Part shown: positions 42,279 to 54,559 of the stretch, one piece after another
Position numbering within the stretch: the first letter of the stretch is position 1
Layout: each line of letters starts with the position of its first letter
Assembly (NCBI RefSeq): GCF_901709675.1
Contig: NC_051099.1
Coordinates: 6,942,001-7,006,000 of the forward strand
Length of the DNA: 64,000 nt
Origin: Syngnathus acus
Lineage: Eukaryota > Chordata > Actinopteri > Syngnathiformes > Syngnathidae
Direction: 5' to 3'
Notes under the pieces: generated by a model
The model's database searches: none
Told to the model about the DNA's origin: nothing
The model's input: only the letters and a program-made list of their open reading frames with translations
Position numbers and translations under genes: made by a program

Positions 42279-43384
42279 GTTTAAAAGTAGTGTTATTATT
42301 ATTACATCCACAAAACACAGTGAGATTACCACAGTACTGCTTCACTCAAAATATAGGTAGGTATGCGCAAAACAAACACAAAATATACATTTAAAATTAT
42401 TTAAAGGTTGGTAAAATGAGGAAAAAATAAAGGTTTCTTTTTTCCCCCTTAATGCCTTAATAAGGTAACACCACCTAAAAAAAAGTCAAGCAAACCAAAG
42501 TCTTTGGCCTCTGTTTTCACACAGTGTCTTTACGTTTACTGTAGTGCATTTATCACCGTTCAGTCCACCGCACTAATGTAGACCAGATGCAGCCCGCCTG
42601 AAGGATTAGTTGATTTTGAGGCTTTATAGACACTTATACAACCTGATGTTCTTGCCTGTGAGCAGGCCATGAGTGATGTGGAGCTATCACAGGCTTTGAC
42701 CCACTCTTTCGGAATCCCCTTTTGTAATCTGGGATTACACGTAATCCATTTCTGCAAGATAGGAGCTTCCCCACATCCAGTCTGCAGCTCATTGGAAAAC
42801 TGAGAGCAAGTTGGGGATTACACATGACGCCGATTGAGAAGGGGCGGGATTCTTTATCATTTAAATCTTGGAAGTATTAACACGTTTCACTTACAGTGTC
42901 AGATTTAAATTATTCTGCCTGTTTTGTTCATTTCTTCATTTTGAGGTCAGCTTCAATGGCACAGCGGCGCCCTCTGGTGCCTCCATCCTACATGGACGGA
43001 AGAAATTGTGCATTGTATGATTTAACTGCTTCAATAGAAACAGTTCAGCTCTCCTTTACACGACAGACTCATTTGAACGAATAGGTATTATTTTTATTAT
43101 CTCAGTATATTTTCAGTAACTGAATTCATCCATCCTCCCATATTGCAATGCTTACTGTTTCAACTGAATCTTTGTGTGTGTGCTTGTGAGCGTGTATACT
43201 TACAAAAAGAGACAGCAGAAAAGCAGGAGAGGACATGGAGAAGGCGTCCTGTGAGACGCAAAAGCACATCAGAACTAGGATTCAAATATGTAATGATGCA
43301 ATTGAAACATTTTGAAGACGTTTTTGTTTCAACATACATGACTAACAATTGTATTCCCATTTTTGGGATAATTAGTCACTTCTT

Positions 43385-46300
43385 TTAACCTCTTAATTTG
43401 TCTCCTCTACGATGCACCTTGTCTGTGGAGTCCTGCCGTCGCAACCCCTCACGGCCCCTCAGGCCTTTGGCGCCAATACCGGACTCGGAGGTCTCCATGA
43501 TGAGCTGGGTGGCTAGAAACTGCTGGATCTGCTCCAGGACGTCACGCTGCATCTCCACGGCCATGTGGTACACGTCGTGATCCAGGCTGTTGTACATGAC
43601 TGCGTTCTGAAACATCAGCATGATGTCCCGCTGGAACTCGGCTGTGGTTCGCATGGAACCACTTTCGATGTTCTTCTTAATGGTTGCCAGGTCCATGGGC
43701 CTGCAAAAAGACAGAACGTGGGAGCTGAGAGATTTCACCATCATAGACGCCATCTGCACAAATCAGTCCAGGTCAGTATATCCAGTTTTATCAAGATCAA
43801 TTATTTATATAGTTGATGAGTCCCACATAAACAAGCCAGTGAGTTGAACTCAAGTGCATTGGTGCTACAGTAGGTTCACGCTTACCTGTGCACAATGCTA
43901 TGATATCCTGGTGCAATTTCATCTGTCACCGGCTGCAGGAAGACATTTGCATACCTACAAGCAGTCCCATAAAAGCAATGCGGCAAGTGTGAAATATCAA
44001 AGAATCACACTTTTAAAAAGGTCTGCGGAGGATAATAGATGGAGCTTTACCTGTGATTGGCAGCCGCACGCCAAACCAACATAATGGCCTTCTTCCAGAT
44101 CTTGTGAGCTTGCAGAGCCTCCAGGTCCTCGCTGCACAAAGAGCTACACAAGAATGTTATGTCAGAATAAGTTATGAAAATCCTGACTCAACTGACCTTT
44201 CGCATGACACAATGCAACTCGTTAACTAGACAAACGGAAAAAAAAACCGTACAACTGTGACGACGCGGGGCTGCTGGGGATGGAGTCGGCCGTGGTGTGG
44301 AGCTGCAATGATGACGAAGCTGTGTGGAGGCTGCACGCGTCCTCGCTCTCGCTGGCCGCGCGCTCCATCTCCATCTCTCCGTCAGGCTCTGACGAAAACC
44401 CCTCGACGCCATCCCCATCTTCCTCCTCCTCGTCATCCTCATCGTCTTCTGGCCCGTTGACCTCATTGTCTAAATTTGTCCCTGAGGCATTGTCTTTACT
44501 ATCGACACATACGTCACTCTCCTCCTTTATCTCCTGCAAAGATGGAGGATGCGAGATTATACAGTGGAGGTACTATGACAACTCTGACGCGGTGGTGTAC
44601 CTGTCTTTCTGTCACTAGCGAATCTTCTAATACTGATTCTGCATCAAAGTAAAACACTCCATTAGATTTGCCTGCACAAGCGAATGAGATCAAACCACAG
44701 GATGTACATGTTTATACATGCGTGCGCTCACCCTGACTGGTGGTTTCAGATCTTTGCTGTGCCCATCTCTCTTGCAAAGGCATGTGGCTTTTATGGTGCA
44801 CCGCATCTCTCATGGCCTCGAGCTGTGCAGGTGCTCCGCTGAGGCGCTGCACAAAACTCCTGACATCGCATGAGGAGGTTGGTGGAAGGCCACTCTGTCC
44901 CACTGGGCTCTCCGCATCACAGTTTTCTTGACTACTGCACGCAGAGGAGAGCTCGGCTGAAGTTTTGCCCTGAATGTCTAACTCGTCTGCTTGATTCCTT
45001 GTCGGGCTTCGGATGAGAGATGAAGACCGAGGAACCCCCGGGGGGTCTTGGGTATGGAACGGCTCGGCCTGCCAGGAGCCGGGAAGAGTGTGGCCGTTCT
45101 CTTCGCACAGGAAGAGAGCGGCTTCGACTGCAGCCGCATCCAAAGCATCTGCAGCCTGGAGGAAAAAGGTAGACGAGACGTGACTCGTTCAATCGTACAC
45201 GACAGTTCTTCTTCCTCAATGTTTTACGTGTGGAATTGCAATATACCTTGTCCTCGATGATTGCGATGATGTCCCCGACCGTCTTCAGATCCAGTTCATC
45301 TGCCATATAGGAAACTGTCACATCCTCCTCACTCGGCTCGGACACTTTCACACCTACGGGGGGAGGCTGGCACCCAAAGGACGCAGATGGTGCGATCACA
45401 TCCACCTCTGCAAATGAATGACGCATCAAAGGCATCACACTGGGCTCAGTTTTGAACATTTTGGTGGGTGTACTAATTTCACATTTTTAAATCACACCAC
45501 TGCACTTACAAATATGTACATCTTGGATCATTTAGGATCATGTGACAACGGGCAAGTGTGAGTTTGAGACCTGAACATGCTGAGGCCGCAGATTTCACTG
45601 GCGCAGGGGTGGTGCTGGAGTCTGTGCTGACCATGAATCCTAACTGTGCTGAGAACTGGGAGGGTCCCGCCTCGAGGAGTCGAGATAACATTGGAGCACC
45701 TTTCATAGAGGTAACAGCAACACAATAGTGACATTGGATTTTTATTTATTTTTTTAACTACACAGGGGTTAGTTGTGGTTAAACAAAACTGCAAGTATGC
45801 AGTAGATTGCACGTGTACCTATTCAAATGTCCAGAGAATATATTTTACCTGATGCTGGAGAAAAGGGCAGCGTCAACTGCAAGTCGTGTGCTACAGTCAT
45901 ATTACCAGCAGGTACGTCACGCTCTCCAGTCTGACACATACACAGGACACCAAAATACATACGTTTGCTTTCAGTACAAATGATGAAATCATTTTTCATT
46001 GTCTTGGTTTAAAAATGTTCAACCTACCAATCTGGATGTCGTGGCCAAAATGTTGCCTTTCTTCAGCAGCTCAGAGAGGAGTGGAGACGGGGGTGGTGTA
46101 CCTCTCTGGGCCAGGACTTTCTTCTGGGTGGGGTCATCACCAAGTAGCGGGTTCTCGTTACCCGAACCGGAAGAGTCGGCAAATGACATTGATCTGACAG
46201 GACCTGAAGCCTAAAGACAGACAGAATCCGAAACGTTAGCTAGGTCATGTTATGAACATAAAAACCCTAGGACTTACATCTTTTGTAGATGAAAAATCGG

Positions 46301-48027
46301 AATGAGAGCACGGGAGAGGGTCAGCAGAGGGAAACTCCAGGCTGGTTGAGTTACAACCCGTGGGTGAATGCATGGCGGTGCCTGCCACACGCCGAGGTGT
46401 GTTCTTTGCTACCTGTCTGGCTGAAAGCGAGAGGAAGAGCATTAGGATTTGTTTCTCATTAGCGCTGCCGTGACAAATCATAGATAACGAGATGTACAAA
46501 ATCAAGGCGATACCCTGATAGGCAGCGTCTGTGACTTTTCTTTTCAACTCTGCTTCTTCCTCTTCTAGTTTCTGTTTCCTACACAATACATTTCAATGCA
46601 TCAGAGAATCATCGTCATCATCTTAAACACACGCAAAAAAAAAAGATGTGGTTGTATCTTTGGGTGAACTGTGAATTAGCTGCATTTTACCGCTGAATTT
46701 CCTTCCATAATTCTTCCAGTTTGGAGTCTAGATGGCCAGCTTGAATAAGTTCCGACTCTCTCTTCAGTGTCCTGTAGGTTAGGAACAGGGTTTACTATAA
46801 TACTGTATGTGTCCTAATACTTTGTGGTTTATGATAGAAAATTGCTGTAAAAAAAAAAAAAAATCACCATCTATGGTGTATTTATGTACCTGTGCTCCTC
46901 TTGCGTTTGTTTGATTAACTTTTTTAATTCCTCAATCCTCTGAGTCGTCAGCCTGCGCACTATCACATCCCCCACCGTCTCTACCACCTCCCCTTTCTCG
47001 CCTCGCTTCCTCCTGCAATCACACAATGACAGTGAAACATTGCCCTATAGGGAAAAGCAGTCACTCAGGTCGTATATTGTTTGTATATTATTTTTGCCGG
47101 CAATACTGCCCATGCTTTCAATCACTCACTTTGGGGCGTCAGTGTTTTCTAAGAGCTCAGAATACTTGGAGGCACAGTGCTGTGAACAGAAGTGTGTAAA
47201 TAGTGTGTAAATTCATTTCTTCTCTACTGTGAAGGACATTGAGGACAACATCATGCCTTTTGAGAGAACCAGTCAGGTGGCCGCCCGGGTTCTGCAAATG
47301 GTTTGATGGCTCGACTGACAGAGACCCTGCAAAAAGGAAGATGAAACATGAGATTTCCTTCAAGGTCAGATTCTGCCACTTCAATAACTACATAATCACC
47401 CCATCATATTACATAGTTGCCGCTGCATTTGGTTGTCATTTTATTTAGTTTTGAAAAATTGTGGACAGCGAAAAGCGCAGTCCAGTAAAATCACATGCAA
47501 CTCTGGGTCTTCAGTCTAACACCTGTAGGTTGAAGTTAATAGAATGACGGCTAAGTACCAGTTCTGATCTCCACTCCTCATAACCGATGTGGCCAAACAC
47601 AGCTTCTCCCTGAGTGACCATGCTTCTGTTGGGCCGATCACAAGCAGCTTGTGTTCTGCAGATGACCAAAAAAAAAAAAAAGTTGTCACAGCTTATGGAA
47701 ATCCTGAATATTCATTCTAAAAAGAGGAAAGCGCTTCCATTCCCCGGCCTATCTTGCTAACTCAAGCTGCAATCCAAATCCTTTGTACTCAATGCATTGC
47801 TGAGTAGCAGCACACGCACGCATGCTCATGCTGTGTCCAGCTGACGTGTGTGTCAACAGAGGTGTCAGCTGGAGAGACCTGCAGGTTGAGCGGCGGTGCA
47901 GCCGAACTTTGTGGTGCAAAAAAAAAAAAAAAAAAAGGCGAAAGCACTCACATTCGGCTAGCACATAGCAAGTCACAGCAACATCACCCGTTCGCCGACA
48001 TTACTCACTTCCAACGCCGTTTGCCAT
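43385..48027 (-). CDS. brd8: bromodomain-containing protein 8 (18 coding exons)
   Basis: Minus-strand exons in transcript order: 48009-48027, 47559-47655, 47257-47326, 47130-47179, 46890-47012, 46691-46771, 46514-46578, 46278-46420, 46028-46210, 45849-45930, 45571-45699, 45247-45407, 44732-45155, 44601-44671, 44253-44533, 44051-44143, 43886-43954, 43385-43700. All phases agree and give 818 codons. BRD8 is a subunit of the NuA4/TIP60 histone acetyltransferase complex. Visible parts are an N-terminal SANT-like region (EAWSLREKLCLATS, RSGDQNW, FSQKHCASKYSELLE), a coiled coil (RRLTTQRIEELKKLIKQ, KLEEEEAELKRK), APMLSRLLEAGPSQF, the TVGDIIAIIEDK motif, an acidic stretch and one bromodomain from about residue 670 (YHSIVHRPMDLATIKKNIES, MLMFQNAVMYNS). 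The intron after exon 3 has a GC donor. The protein ends shortly after the bromodomain, like the shorter mammalian isoform. Confidence 0.95.
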
Positions 48028-48440
48028 CTTCCTGTCATCCCCGCACGCCGCGCATCCTGCCACCGCAAACCCCGGCAGTTAATACCACTTGTGTTATCAC
48101 GACATGACGCGTGAGCGCGGAAACAAAACACCTTACAAAAATATGTGAACGCTCCCCGGGGGGTTTCGCCGTTGACGTTAGCGCGCGCACCCCATCCTCG
48201 TATTGTGCGTCTTAGCTAGCGTTAACTTCAATATCAAGTCGCCCAGTCAGAATGCAGCATTCGCTTCAGTCCGCCAGGCGTCCCGCCTTGATTCGAACTC
48301 TGTCAACGTTAGAGATCGAGCGGACGAACAAGAGGAAAAATAAATAGAGCGACGTGCTCGTACGACCACCGTCGTCATTTATCATTTAAAAGTAGCTAGC
48401 TACATGCTGTGTGCAGTGTGCACGCCCACCAACACGATCA
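48028..48440 (-). promoter_or_regulatory. brd8: brd8 promoter / 5' UTR region
   Basis: CpG-rich sequence (CACGCCGCGC, GTTAGCGCGCGCACC) directly upstream of the brd8 start and distinct from AT-rich flanks, as expected for a housekeeping promoter. No TATA box is identified. Confidence 0.5.
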
Positions 48441-49367
48441 CTCAATGATGGTGGCGCGCACACGCACGCGCGCACCCATACATGCACATGAACGCGCACA
48501 CAAAGCTGTATCTGCTGCTGTGCTAGCCCACTCTAAAAGATGAATTAGAACGACCATTGTTTCTGCACAAACTGTGACAAAATGGCTAAATAGAAATGCA
48601 TCCGATTTTGTGTAAATGTACATAATCACTGAATTGGAATACTTAATAACCATGTAATAAATTTTGAGAGTTATTGGTGGGTCAGTAGCCTGCCACTATA
48701 AAGAAACATTCACACACAAAATACCATGAAGTCTTTTAAAATGGTTCATACATTTCCCCCCAATGGACAGATGTGATTTATGCATATCCCATTTATACAC
48801 TGTTATTTACAGACAGTGTATTATAACCATTCATTTTGATCAAGTATAGTACAGTAATCTTTTCATTATAAGGCTAGAATGAACATTTTGCATGTGTCCC
48901 TAAAATGCTGTCCAGCCTGTCAATACAGTAAATAGTAAAAACACCACACACAAAATTAATTGAGCCACAACATGGTTATTACACTGCATTTAAGGCCCTT
49001 GTTGTGACACTTAAACATTGACAGTTCTGTCTTTAGCTCATCCTCATAGAGAGCCAATTGATTAGTGAGAAATGGTAATGAGCCACCTGACATTTAACAG
49101 CACAACGCAGCCACTTTACCCCCTGGTGCTTTGTGTAATAACTTATCACTATGGCAAACATTGCAGCAAAATCGTCGAGTGCTTTCATATAATCATGCAG
49201 CTTTTATTCAGATTGTACTTTTTTTAGTTAGAATTGATCATTCCTAAACAAGTTTTGTATTATATTATGAAATTGCGCAGGTGTACCTAATGTTGTGGCC
49301 GACACGTGAGGCTAAAAGCCATAATGTGTGGCAATTGAATAAATAATGCATATTCTCGTAAGGAGAC

Positions 49368-49430
49368 TTCCTTCCGATCAGGCTGTGTAGGTTCATTTCC
49401 CACTCAGTATGTGCTGTCCTTGAGTGGCTG
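49368..49430 (+). mobile_element. possible tRNA-derived SINE relic
   Basis: AGGTTCATTTCCCACTCAG and TGTGCTGTCCTTGAG resemble the B-box and following segment of tRNA-derived fish SINEs ('ggttcgattcccactcag...gtgctgtccttgagcaa'). Degraded; no poly-A tail or target duplication recognised. Confidence 0.3.
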
Positions 49431-49649
49431 TGACTTTAAATACATTATGAAAAGACATCTGAATACATTCAGAATCCAGTGATTGTTGTATTAATGTAAA
49501 CATTGAATCCAAATAGGAAATATCTTCTAATGTTGCTTGATTGAAATGCACTTTTGATTAGACCACGCCATCGGGTTCGGTTCATCCAATGCTGCAATGT
49601 CCTAATGTCATACGTCAGTAGGTTCAGCACGGCATGCTGCCTTGCACCT

Positions 49650-49765
49650 CTGCTCCGAGCTCACGCTGGGGGCAGAACCAGCCCTAATTAATTGAAGGAG
49701 GGAACCTGTTGAGGCTTCCCTCCCCATCTTTGCCATTAATCACACTTCATTTGATGCTGCAAGTT
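49650..49765. promoter_or_regulatory. candidate conserved non-coding element upstream of gng8
   Basis: Repeat-free, balanced sequence with CCCTAATTAATTGAAGG and GCCATTAATCAC homeodomain-type sites, 0.7 kb before the first coding exon of gng8. A guess from appearance. Confidence 0.25.
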
Positions 49766-50335
49766 GCCGCTCAGGACTCAAGTGCACTTCTCAGCAAAGG
49801 AGCATCTCGCGGTGAGTGATGTTTGCGATGAATTTTAATTCTAAGGAGAAGTCTCGAGATTTTGTATATGAGATAGGGTTATTTTAAACGTCTTTAAGAA
49901 ATGCTGCACCTGTGTATTAGTGTGCTGGTTGAACATTTGCTGAAGTATGTCTAAGTTATTTGATTTTGTTTTTTGTATTTTGCCCTCACTGACTGCAAAT
50001 AAATATAAAACAATGTCATTGTTAGACCAATGTGGAGGGAAAAGATCATTAATAGTATTTAAGTCTGAACCACATAAATAATACATATATGTATTTAATA
50101 TACATACTATATAATTGAAAAACAACAGCTCTGTTTTGTACAGCGTAAATATGTTAAGCTTTATTTACAGTCTCATCTCGCGCCCATCAGGGGAGCAGCA
50201 CTGCCCTCCCTTGTCCTCCTCCTCTGAGACCCTCGCTGTGACACGTGCAGCTGAGACTCAGGGCGAAGAATTAATGAGCAAATTGAAACAGACTCAATAC
50301 TCACGGCCCAGTTGCCTTCAATTATCAGTCGCTGA

Positions 50336-50363
50336 AACACACACACACACACACACGCACACA
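50336..50363. repeat. CA dinucleotide microsatellite
   Basis: About 13 CA units with one CG interruption, 75 bp before the gng8 start codon. Confidence 0.9.
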
Positions 50364-50437
50364 GTCTTTGTGGTTTTCACTGTATAAAATTGCCACAATT
50401 TTTCATGCATGTTTACTGCAGGCAAATTAGCGGCAGG

Positions 50438-50745
50438 ATGTCCAACAACATGGCCAAGATTGCGGATGCAAGAAAGACGGTTGAGCAATTGAAGCTGGAG
50501 GTCAACATCGAGAGGATGATGGTATGTGTATATTTAATGTTGATACAAAGCAAAATGTTTCAAATGTCTTCCTCTTGTAGTACATAACGGATAATTCCAT
50601 GCTTATGTTTTCCCAGGTATCCAAGGCAGCAGCTGATCTAATGGCCTATTGTGAAACTCATGCCAAAGATGACCCTCTGGTGACCCCAGTACCTTCCTCA
50701 GAGAACCCCTTTAGAGAGAAGAAAATATTCTGTGAAATACTGTAA
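50438..50745 (+). CDS. gng8: guanine nucleotide-binding protein subunit gamma-8 (two coding exons)
   Basis: Exons 50438-50521 and 50617-50745 join in phase 0 to 70 codons, the usual length of the family. A G-gamma subunit pairs with G-beta at the membrane. [18 protein letters not shown] and the EVNI.RM segment are diagnostic of GNG8 rather than GNG2, 3 or 4. ENPFREKK precedes the C-terminal CaaX box CEIL, whose final Leu predicts geranylgeranylation. A splice acceptor (TTACTGCAG) lies 16 nt before the ATG, so a non-coding 5' exon exists upstream. Human GNG8 is olfactory/vomeronasal and habenula-enriched. The ERMMVSK segment has Met where relatives have Lys. Polyadenylation signal at 50874. 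Confidence 0.93.
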
Positions 50746-50873
50746 GACCATTGTGGACATTGATATTTTTAACCTTTGTTTTAATATGAATGTCTTTATT
50801 TTTACAACTGCTTCGTTGTGCTATATGGCACGCAGAGGAATGAATGTCCATGTTTGAAACTGATAAAGATGGC

Positions 50874-50879
50874 AATAAA
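50874..50879 (+). terminator. gng8: polyadenylation signal AATAAA of gng8
   Basis: AATAAA 129 nt after the gng8 stop codon, within GGCAATAAAGAC. It implies a very short 3' UTR. Confidence 0.7.
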
Positions 50880-50922
50880 GACTTTCTGCAAAATGAGTGC
50901 AAAGTTCAGTTAAATGAGGTCA

Positions 50923-50938
50923 CCCCCCCCCCCCCCCC
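50923..50938. repeat. poly-C run (16 C)
   Basis: A C homopolymer 44 bp after the gng8 polyadenylation signal. Confidence 0.9.
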
Positions 50939-51049
50939 AGCGATTCTTCCATCAGGAACGATGATGATAAAGCACATCTTATCTTTCATGCAAGCCACAA
51001 TGTTTGTATAGTATGGTGGCAAGTGTTCTGCAGTCACTTGAACCCACTG

Positions 51050-51061
51050 CCGCTAGGGGGC
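51050..51061 (+). promoter_or_regulatory. CTCF-like motif
   Basis: CCGCTAGGGGGC, preceded by ACTG and followed by GTG, matches 11 of 12 core positions. It is on the plus strand, opposite to the four motifs further left, and lies just after the gng8 3' end. Confidence 0.4.
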
Positions 51062-52271
51062 GTGTTTGCTTGGTATTGGGGATGATTTTTGTTTTCTGGC
51101 AATGCCTCACACTCACAGTTCTGAGGTTTTAGGTGCGGATGCTTCCTGATTTTTACTGCACCATGTTTTTCCTTCTTACATCTCAGCTGCTTCAAAAAAA
51201 ATCAAAGAACGTTATTACTTATCCACTTTATTTACTAATTTTTATAGTGTTATTTACATAAATCTCCCAAATAACTTACACTTTTCTTGTAACACAATTC
51301 TAAATATTACACAAAAATGCTCAGTTGTGCTGTCTTGGGTCATATATGGGGGATGACCTTTGTTGACATTTTGGTTATACATTAGCAAAGTGATATGCAG
51401 TTTTTAGTCTTATGTCACCCACTGAATTTATGTTCATTCTCCTTCAAAATGTTTATTTTATTCGAATTGGAGAGGCAAAGATTAGATGATTATCTTTTAC
51501 AAAGTTATCTCACACCCTTGTATGTGACTCTCACGAAGAAATGTTCTCGTAGGAGGAAGGGGTGTAAGGGGAAGTTGGGTGGGGCCGTGAGATGCAAACA
51601 CGCACTGGCTTTTTTCCACAGCGTGACAGGTGACAACGATCGTACTCTTACAAGCAATCTCCTGTCTTTTCCTCGGGAATTGGTGGTGAAAGTTGAGGTA
51701 TTGTAACGACCTTTTTGCTCGACAGTTCTTTTTGTAATTCACATTTGGGACAGTTGGCACATTCAACCTGGAAAACTCGTTTGACCCGTTCGAAACTGTC
51801 GTGCTGTCCACAAACACTGCCAGAGGAAATCGAGCTCCTGATGAATCGTTATCGCATGTAATTATTTAAATTTACTACAGATTTACAAAATAGTAAATTA
51901 TAGTGTTCAACCGGATTCGTTTGCGGAAGCAATTGGAAAGTTTATATAGCGGAACTGGTTGACTTCTCAAACGGGATATCCTGGACCTGCTGAGGTGAAT
52001 CTGATTTATTTTCCGATTAAATGGTTGATGGCGAGAAAAAAAAACTTGCCAATTTGTGAAACAAGTTGTATGCTGATGGATATTTCTTATATTTCTTTCT
52101 AGATAATGTGCAAACACCTGTTGTCAATCTTGGGTTCATATATGCTAAATGTATTGACGTGATTAAAATATATTATATACAATATATATTGTTTATTTTC
52201 AGGAGTTATGACAACTTGACAAAGCATCAGAATATCATTGAAATGACAGATTATCAGGTTTCACGTTAAAC

Positions 52272-52548
52272 CACAGGTGTCAAACTCAAGGCTTGTGCAT
52301 CAAATTCGTGTGTCATTACTAGAATTGCAAATTGTCTTCACTTTTAATATCTTTTTTTTTTTTAAATATCTGACCAGTCTTTACTCGTCTGATTTGAAAA
52401 CGAGTTATTTGTCAGTTTGTTTTGTAGCTTTTAATGTATATAATATGAGGTGCTCGTACATTTATTTGGGTTGACAGTCATAACGGCCCTCCGAAAGAAG
52501 CTATGACTACAATGCAGCCCGCGAAAAAAAAATAGTTTGACCCCCCTG
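52272..52548. mobile_element. hAT-type MITE, family A copy 3 (internally deleted)
   Basis: Starts CACAGGTGTCAAACTCAAGG and ends TTTGACCCCCCTG. It is nearly identical to the copy at 521 but lacks about 50 bp of the GC-rich left interior. Flanks cgttaaac and ctttaaac (52264-52271, 52549-52556) match in 7 of 8 positions. It sits 68 bp upstream of the first coding exon of tmem45b. Confidence 0.8.
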
Positions 52549-52624
52549 CTTTAAACAAAATAGAAATCTTAAAGTGGCTCCCAAATTGATTGTTTCGTGT
52601 TTCTTTTTCTTTTCAGGCCTCACC

Positions 52625-53957
<1,333 letters not shown>

Positions 53958-54307
53958 CGGCTTGACAATATTCCTACTTGTTTTGTTGAAAATTAGTATT
54001 TGAACTGGACGAGTCTGTCTAGTCTTACTTTTCTTCTTCTTTCAAATCTGTTATTCTATTATTTTCATTCATCAATCACACTCCTGTGGACAATTGAGTC
54101 TTGGCTGAACCCCCCAAAGCCTGTTTTTAGAATATGTGAGGAACCTACTGAAAACTAACGCACGTATTTGGAGATCATGCAGGAATGTCAAACTTCCGAA
54201 CTATTCAAACCACAAGGCTGCCTTACATTTTAAGATGTGAATAGACTGAATACCACTCCTGAAATTTAAAAGTTGATGTTTAAATTCTTTTTCTTGTCAA
54301 TCATTAC

Positions 54308-54313
54308 AATAAA
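54308..54313 (+). terminator. tmem45b: polyadenylation signal AATAAA of tmem45b
   Basis: AATAAA about 350 nt after the tmem45b stop. A minus-strand ATTAAA at 54338-54343 may serve the convergent nfrkb gene. Confidence 0.6.
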
Positions 54314-54559
54314 TGCAAACAATGGAAAGTTATGAGATTTAATCAATTTTGTAAGTACTTGTAATTTAACATCTCAGATTTATCATTAAAGGGAATGAAA
54401 TGGATGAAATGTAGTTAAGGTTATTTAAAAAGAAAAATAACATTGTCCAACGGAGAACAATGAACGTGCTTGCCAGTTACACAGAAAAGATTACACACTG
54501 ATAGCCAATATTACAAAAACACACAAAAAAAAAACAGGACGCAAGATGGCAAGTACAGA

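Larger units (their letters stand above)
41235..43384. other. convergent 3' UTRs of dnajc18 and brd8
   Basis: Non-coding DNA between two facing stop codons. The plus-strand AATAAA at 42233 would end dnajc18. Minus-strand AATAAA candidates for brd8 lie at 43093-43098 and 42273-42278. No gene in between; the minus-strand frames at 42560-42825 are unrecognised. Confidence 0.6.
48441..50421. other. intergenic region between brd8 and gng8
   Basis: About 2 kb between divergent genes, mostly AT-rich. It contains a SINE-like relic (49368-49430), a possible conserved stretch (49650-49765), a motif GGTGTACCTAATGTTGTG near 49279 that recurs at 32757, and a CA microsatellite. The gng8 5' non-coding exon should be in or upstream of it. 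No other gene seen. Confidence 0.55.
50946..52616. other. intergenic region between gng8 and tmem45b
   Basis: AT-rich sequence with a CTCF-like motif at 51050, an unrecognised 103-codon open frame at 51395-51706, and a family A MITE at 52272. The tmem45b 5' non-coding exon should lie here, because an acceptor directly precedes its first coding exon, but I could not place it. Confidence 0.5.

Noticed and set aside
42560-42825. Minus-strand frames downstream of brd8 as additional brd8 exons
   Set aside because: Their translations do not resemble bromodomain or any BRD8 segment, and the preceding exon already has a stop.
51395-51817. Overlapping frames of 103 and 106 codons between gng8 and tmem45b
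   Set aside because: Opposite strands overlap, with no conserved motif; they may be chance frames.
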